Shown here one piece after another: positions 14,913 to 17,343 of a stretch of 17,343 bases of DNA. The position numbers were made by a program, and so were the translations under genes. Position 1 is the stretch's first letter. Each line of letters opens with the position of its first letter. This DNA comes from Candidatus Bipolaricaulota bacterium. GTDB lineage: Bacteria > Bipolaricaulota > Bipolaricaulia > UBA7950 > UBA9294. The notes beneath the pieces are model-generated. The model did not search any database and was not told the DNA's origin. It saw only the letters and a program-made list of their open reading frames with translations. The stretch lies in contig JAGGXO010000114.1 in NCBI GenBank assembly GCA_021163015.1, positions 1 through 17,343 on the forward strand, written 5' to 3'.

Positions 14913-16213
14913 ACAGGGTAGTCATAATCGGGGGCGGACCCGCGGGGATCGCAAGCGCGGCCTACCTTGCCCAGAAGGGAGTAAAGACTATTCTGATCGA
15001 GCGGAGTAATCGCCTTGGCGGCCGCGCGGCGTCATTCTTCTACTCCCGGATGGAAGAGGAGGTTGACTACGGGCAGCACGTGCTCATGCGCTGCTGCAAA
15101 AGTTCTCTTGGCTTGTTACGGCTGCTCGGGCAGGAAGATTCAGTTTCATTCCAATCTCATTTGTGCGTTCCCCTGACCGATGGTGAGAGGAGAGGCAAGA
15201 TTGAGTCCTCTCCCCTTCCCGGGATCTTCCATCTATTGCCAGGTCTCGTTAAGTATCGCCTGCTTTCACTCCCTGCCCGGTGGCGCGCCATGCGGGCGGG
15301 TCTCTCTCTCTTGGTTGGAGATCCAGGCGAAGTGTCCTTCGGCTCGTGGCTTTCCTCTCACGGACAGATAGAAGAAGCGATAGAGACGCTATGGGACCCA
15401 ATCTGCGTTGCTACCCTCAACGCGCACGCAAATCACGTTAGTGCTCATATGGCTCGACTCGTCTTTCAACGCGGGTTCTTCCGAAGGCATGGGGCTGACA
15501 TCGGGCTGTTCACCCGACCGCTCTCACAGATCTTCGCATCGGTTATCCCCTTCCTTGAAGCGCGTCAGGGAAGGGTCCTCCTCAGGACTCCTGTTGCCAG
15601 GATCATTACGGATGCGGGGCGTGTTTGCGGAGTGGAGACAAGCAACGGCGAATTGATTGAGACCGATGTCATCATCAGCGCAGTATCTCTGCCCGATCTT
15701 CCCGCGCTTCTTTCTACATGCATGGCAAAGGAGCGCTTCTTGAAACGCTTATCAGGGATCGACTACGCGCCAATTGTGAACGTGCACCTGTGGTTCGACC
15801 GACCGATCGTGGACGAGCCATTCATCATCGGAGTGCGATCGCTGGTGCAGGCGATCTTCGATGTCTCTGCAGCTCACCGAGATGGTGGTAAGCATCATAT
15901 AATCATCTCACAGAGCGCAGCTGTTAATTGGATCGACATGCCGGTCACATCGATTGTGGACATTCTCCTTGCCGAGCTCATCAAGCTTCTTCCTGAAGCG
16001 CGAGAAGCAAGCCTCATTGATTCACTCGTGATCAAGAGCAGATCTGCTACGTTTGTCCCTGAGCCTGGGGCAGATGCGTTGCGACCCGGCCTCAAAACGC
16101 CGATCAAAGGCCTGTTCCTGGCGGGCGACTATACAGCGACCGGTTGGCCATCGACGATAGAGGGGGCAGTGCGCTCCGGCTTCATCACGGCTGCAAGCCT
16201 GCTTGCGCATTGA
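14909..16213 (+). CDS. hpnE: Hydroxysqualene dehydroxylase HpnE
   Basis: HpnE is the FAD-dependent enzyme that reduces hydroxysqualene to squalene. The 434-residue flavoprotein opens with the dinucleotide-binding motif VVIIGGGPAG (4-13), acidic E31 at the end of the second strand, and GGRAASF (37-43). It closes with LFLAGDYTATGWPSTIEGA (402-420), the amine-oxidase-type FAD motif in its HpnE form. The phytoene desaturase-like superfamily shares the fold, but the position directly after hpnC-hpnD fixes the call. The frame is open from 14867, but the FAD motif begins at ATG 14909, which shares ATGA with the hpnD stop. It is the last overlapping gene of the hopanoid operon; a weak GCGCC/GGCGC hairpin (16217-16237) follows, without a T run. 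Confidence 0.94.
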   Translation: MNRVVIIGGGPAGIASAAYLAQKGVKTILIERSNRLGGRAASFFYSRMEEEVDYGQHVLMRCCKSSLGLLRLLGQEDSVSFQSHLCVPLTDGERRGKIESSPLPGIFHLLPGLVKYRLLSLPARWRAMRAGLSLLVGDPGEVSFGSWLSSHGQIEEAIETLWDPICVATLNAHANHVSAHMARLVFQRGFFRRHGADIGLFTRPLSQIFASVIPFLEARQGRVLLRTPVARIITDAGRVCGVETSNGELIETDVIISAVSLPDLPALLSTCMAKERFLKRLSGIDYAPIVNVHLWFDRPIVDEPFIIGVRSLVQAIFDVSAAHRDGGKHHIIISQSAAVNWIDMPVTSIVDILLAELIKLLPEAREASLIDSLVIKSRSATFVPEPGADALRPGLKTPIKGLFLAGDYTATGWPSTIEGAVRSGFITAASLLAH

Positions 16214-16302
16214 TCAGCGCCCCGGACTTGCTGGCGCGAGCCCGATGTAGTAGAAAGGAAGCGGTACATGTCAGTAGGCCGTGCCAAGGGAGGTTGATTG
16301 AT

Positions 16303-16725
16303 GTGACAGAAGATACGAAGAAGGAAGCCCTATCACACCTTGCAGGATACAGTTCAGTTATGCTTGCAACGGTGGACGCAGATGGGCCGCGCGTCAGGCC
16401 GGTCACTCTGATCGATCACGATGGTGCTTACTGGATCGAGACGGGAACGGCAAGCGCCAAGGTCGCCCAGATAAGGGACAACCCGAAGATCGAGCTGTGC
16501 CTTGTATTCACTGAAGGGGAGAATAGCGGCTATGTCCGTCTGAGTGGGAGGGCGGAGATTGTGAAGGATGCTGCAATGAGGGAGAGGATCTCATCCCACA
16601 CGAAGTTCTTTGCGGATTACTGGAGCTCTCCGGACGATCCCAACTTCACTCTGTTGCGCATCATGCCTACAGAGGTGGAATACATGCGCCCCAAGGAGAT
16701 GGAGGCGCACATGTTTGACCTTTAG
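16303..16725 (+). CDS. PNPOx-like flavin-binding family protein
   Basis: This 140-residue protein has the split beta-barrel layout of the pyridoxamine-5'-phosphate-oxidase-like superfamily. Visible features are a SSVMLATVDADGPRVRPVTL strand pair (near 15-34), a GAYWIETGTASAKVAQIRDNP segment (near 39-59) that would lie at the flavin phosphate, a NSGYVRLSGRAEIV strand pair and a C-terminal LLRIMPTEVEY strand. Members bind FMN, F420 or heme and their reactions vary, so no substrate is claimed. GTG 16303 is nine bases after AGGGAGG and is preferred to TTG 16294 and to the open frame extending into hpnE. It is 89 bp downstream of hpnE in the same direction, possibly on the same transcript. Confidence 0.82.
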   Translation: MTEDTKKEALSHLAGYSSVMLATVDADGPRVRPVTLIDHDGAYWIETGTASAKVAQIRDNPKIELCLVFTEGENSGYVRLSGRAEIVKDAAMRERISSHTKFFADYWSSPDDPNFTLLRIMPTEVEYMRPKEMEAHMFDL

Positions 16726-16744
16726 GATCTATCGAGAAGATCCT
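16724..16744. terminator. Short stem-loop at the end of the PNPOx-like gene
   Basis: AGGATCT (16724-16730) and AGATCCT (16738-16744) form a perfect 7-bp stem with a 7-nt loop that begins within the stop codon. No T run follows. It may be a weak terminator, an attenuator or an RNA-end stabiliser between this gene and the next small gene. Confidence 0.35.
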
Positions 16745-16756
16745 GCCTGTGGCGGG

Positions 16757-16762
16757 TATACT
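16757..16762 (+). promoter_or_regulatory. Possible -10 box for the small downstream gene
   Basis: TATACT at 16757-16762 is a good -10 hexamer 22 bases before ATG 16784, which leaves room for the GGAGGTGG ribosome site. No acceptable -35 sequence lies at the right distance and there is no extended -10 TG, so this is tentative. Confidence 0.3.
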
Positions 16763-16783
16763 TGTAGAAATGGAGGTGGCACA

Positions 16784-16993
16784 ATGCCCAGTTTCCCTAG
16801 ATTCTTGTTCAGGGTGAAGGATAGATACATCGAAGAAGAGGCGAAGAAGATGGTCGCTAGCTTTGGGATCAAGGATATCGAGATCCGGCGCGACGACACG
16901 ATCAAGGATGCGTGGCTGGAGGACAACGAAGCACTGAAGACGACCTACGGATTGGAGGACATCCGTGAATACCTGGAGAACCTCGTCTCATGA
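16784..16993 (+). CDS. Small hypothetical protein (69 residues)
   Basis: I do not recognise this family. The 69-residue product is highly charged and soluble-looking. It has a short beta-like start (MPSFPRFLFRVKDRY), a helix (EEEAKKMVASFG), a KDIEIRRDD strand and a C-terminal helix (LEDIREYLENLVS). It has no cysteine, signal peptide or membrane segment. An excellent ribosome site, GGAGGTGG, lies four bases before ATG 16784, so it is very likely translated. The frame is open further upstream, but that part runs over the PNPOx-like gene. It is the last plus-strand gene before a convergent gap and may be read from its own promoter or from the upstream unit. Alpha/beta alternation suggests a small adaptor or binding fold, but that is a guess. 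Confidence 0.75.
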   Translation: MPSFPRFLFRVKDRYIEEEAKKMVASFGIKDIEIRRDDTIKDAWLEDNEALKTTYGLEDIREYLENLVS

Positions 16994-17135
16994 TTGAGTG
17001 ATTGAAACCCTACAGGGGTTCATTCCCCGCCCCTTGGGCGTGCTTCTTACAAAGCTTGCTGATACACCGCGTGCTTGCGGCGGGGTACTTCATTCATTAA
17101 GCGATTAAGTGATTGGCCCCTACAATCGCTCAATC
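16992..17135. repeat. Palindromic intergenic element bounded by 13-bp inverted repeats
   Basis: GATTGAGTGATTG (16992-17004) matches the reverse complement of 17123-17135 at 12 of 13 positions. A direct copy, GATTAAGTGATTG, is at 17103-17115 (12/13). Inside lie a small AACCC/GGGTT hairpin (17006-17020), a CCCCGCC/GGCGGGG stem (17025-17031 with 17079-17085), and GCGTGCTT twice (17038-17045, 17069-17076). It fills nearly all the space between two converging genes; its left end overlaps the stop codon of the small gene. It may be a REP/MITE-like repeat, or simply hold terminators. No coding potential is seen. Confidence 0.55.
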
Positions 17136-17159
17136 TCCGTTCAGATAATCATTCAATTG

Positions 17160-17343
17160 CTAGTTCAGCCGTGCGCGCAGGCGAGCAGAGATGTAGTCGA
17201 TCGACCACACGGTGACGACGATCAGTAGCATCATCATGCCGGCGCTGCTGTAGTCTGATACCTTCATGTACTGGTACAGGCTCTGTCCGATACCACCACC
17301 TCCAACGATACCAATGATCGTTGCCATGCGCACGTTGATATCC
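17160..17343 (-). CDS. phnE: PhnE-like phosphonate ABC transporter permease, C-terminal fragment
   Basis: A minus-strand reading frame enters from the window edge and ends with TAG at 17162-17160. The visible ~60 residues read VRMATIIGIVGGGGIGQSLY, then a span ending MMMLLIVVTVWSIDYISARL and a basic tail RARLN. The RMAT-IGIVGGGGIG stretch is the signature C-terminal segment of PhnE-type permeases, which pair with PhnC (ATPase) and PhnD (binding protein) to import phosphonates or related oxyanions. The following hydrophobic stretch is the last membrane span and the basic end is cytoplasmic. It converges on the small plus-strand gene and is unrelated in direction to the hopanoid operon. The rest of the gene and its partners lie outside the window, so the substrate cannot be judged. 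Confidence 0.88.
   Translation of the reverse strand, partial: DINVRMATIIGIVGGGGIGQSLYQYMKVSDYSSAGMMMLLIVVTVWSIDYISARLRARLN

Noticed and set aside
16144..16302. Extended start of the PNPOx-like protein inside hpnE
   Set aside because: The extra residues come from a shifted reading of hpnE plus the 89-bp gap, and GTG 16303 has an ideally spaced AGGGAGG site.

Overview
This window is bacterial chromosome with tightly packed genes. Most genes have good Shine-Dalgarno sites and several start with GTG. Its centre is a nearly complete hopanoid (sterol-like lipid) biosynthesis operon. The phylum cannot be fixed from the sequence alone. Hopanoid genes, both late MEP-pathway enzymes, NarL-type regulators and a DUF3467 protein fit a free-living, perhaps uncultivated, bacterium with moderate to high GC.

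Layout. (1) 1-557: the 3' end of a sensor histidine kinase and an overlapping single-domain response regulator of the Rcp1 type. (2) 558-960: a gene-free convergent region with several inverted repeats, including a perfect 12-bp stem-loop. (3) 961-1710 (minus): an unrecognised exported protein, divergent from 1907-3121 (plus), an L-fucose-isomerase-like protein; both may have leaderless mRNAs. (4) 3323-6095: a DUF3467 protein, a multi-spanning NarL-type histidine kinase, its overlapping LuxR-type response regulator, and a second LuxR-type regulator. (5) 6098-16213: ten genes in which every junction from the second gene on overlaps by 4-13 nt. They are a short-chain polyprenyl diphosphate synthase, hpnH, hpnG, ispG, shc, ispH, a YjbQ/UPF0047 protein, hpnC, hpnD and hpnE. 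(6) 16303-16993: a PNPOx-fold flavin-type protein and a 69-residue unknown protein. (7) 16994-17159: a convergent intergenic region carrying a 13-bp repeat three times, two copies of which bracket a ~144-bp palindromic element. (8) 17160-17343 (minus): the 3' end of a PhnE-like phosphonate ABC permease.

How the genes work together. IspG and IspH make the C5 units IPP and DMAPP. The prenyl synthase condenses them, presumably to farnesyl diphosphate. HpnD, HpnC and HpnE turn two FPP into squalene by way of presqualene diphosphate and hydroxysqualene. SHC cyclises squalene to hopene, HpnH adds adenosyl from SAM, and HpnG removes adenine to start the C35 side chain. The second response regulator ends two bases before the prenyl synthase start, so a NarL-type two-component system is the obvious candidate regulator. 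No later side-chain gene (hpnO, hpnI/J/K), 2-methylase or hopanoid exporter is seen here.

Most noteworthy points: the regulator-headed, translationally coupled isoprenoid-to-hopanoid operon; a YjbQ protein inside it; a six-copy 9-bp repeat that forms the C-terminal tail of SHC just before the ispH ribosome site; and structured intergenic DNA at 605-943 and 16992-17135.
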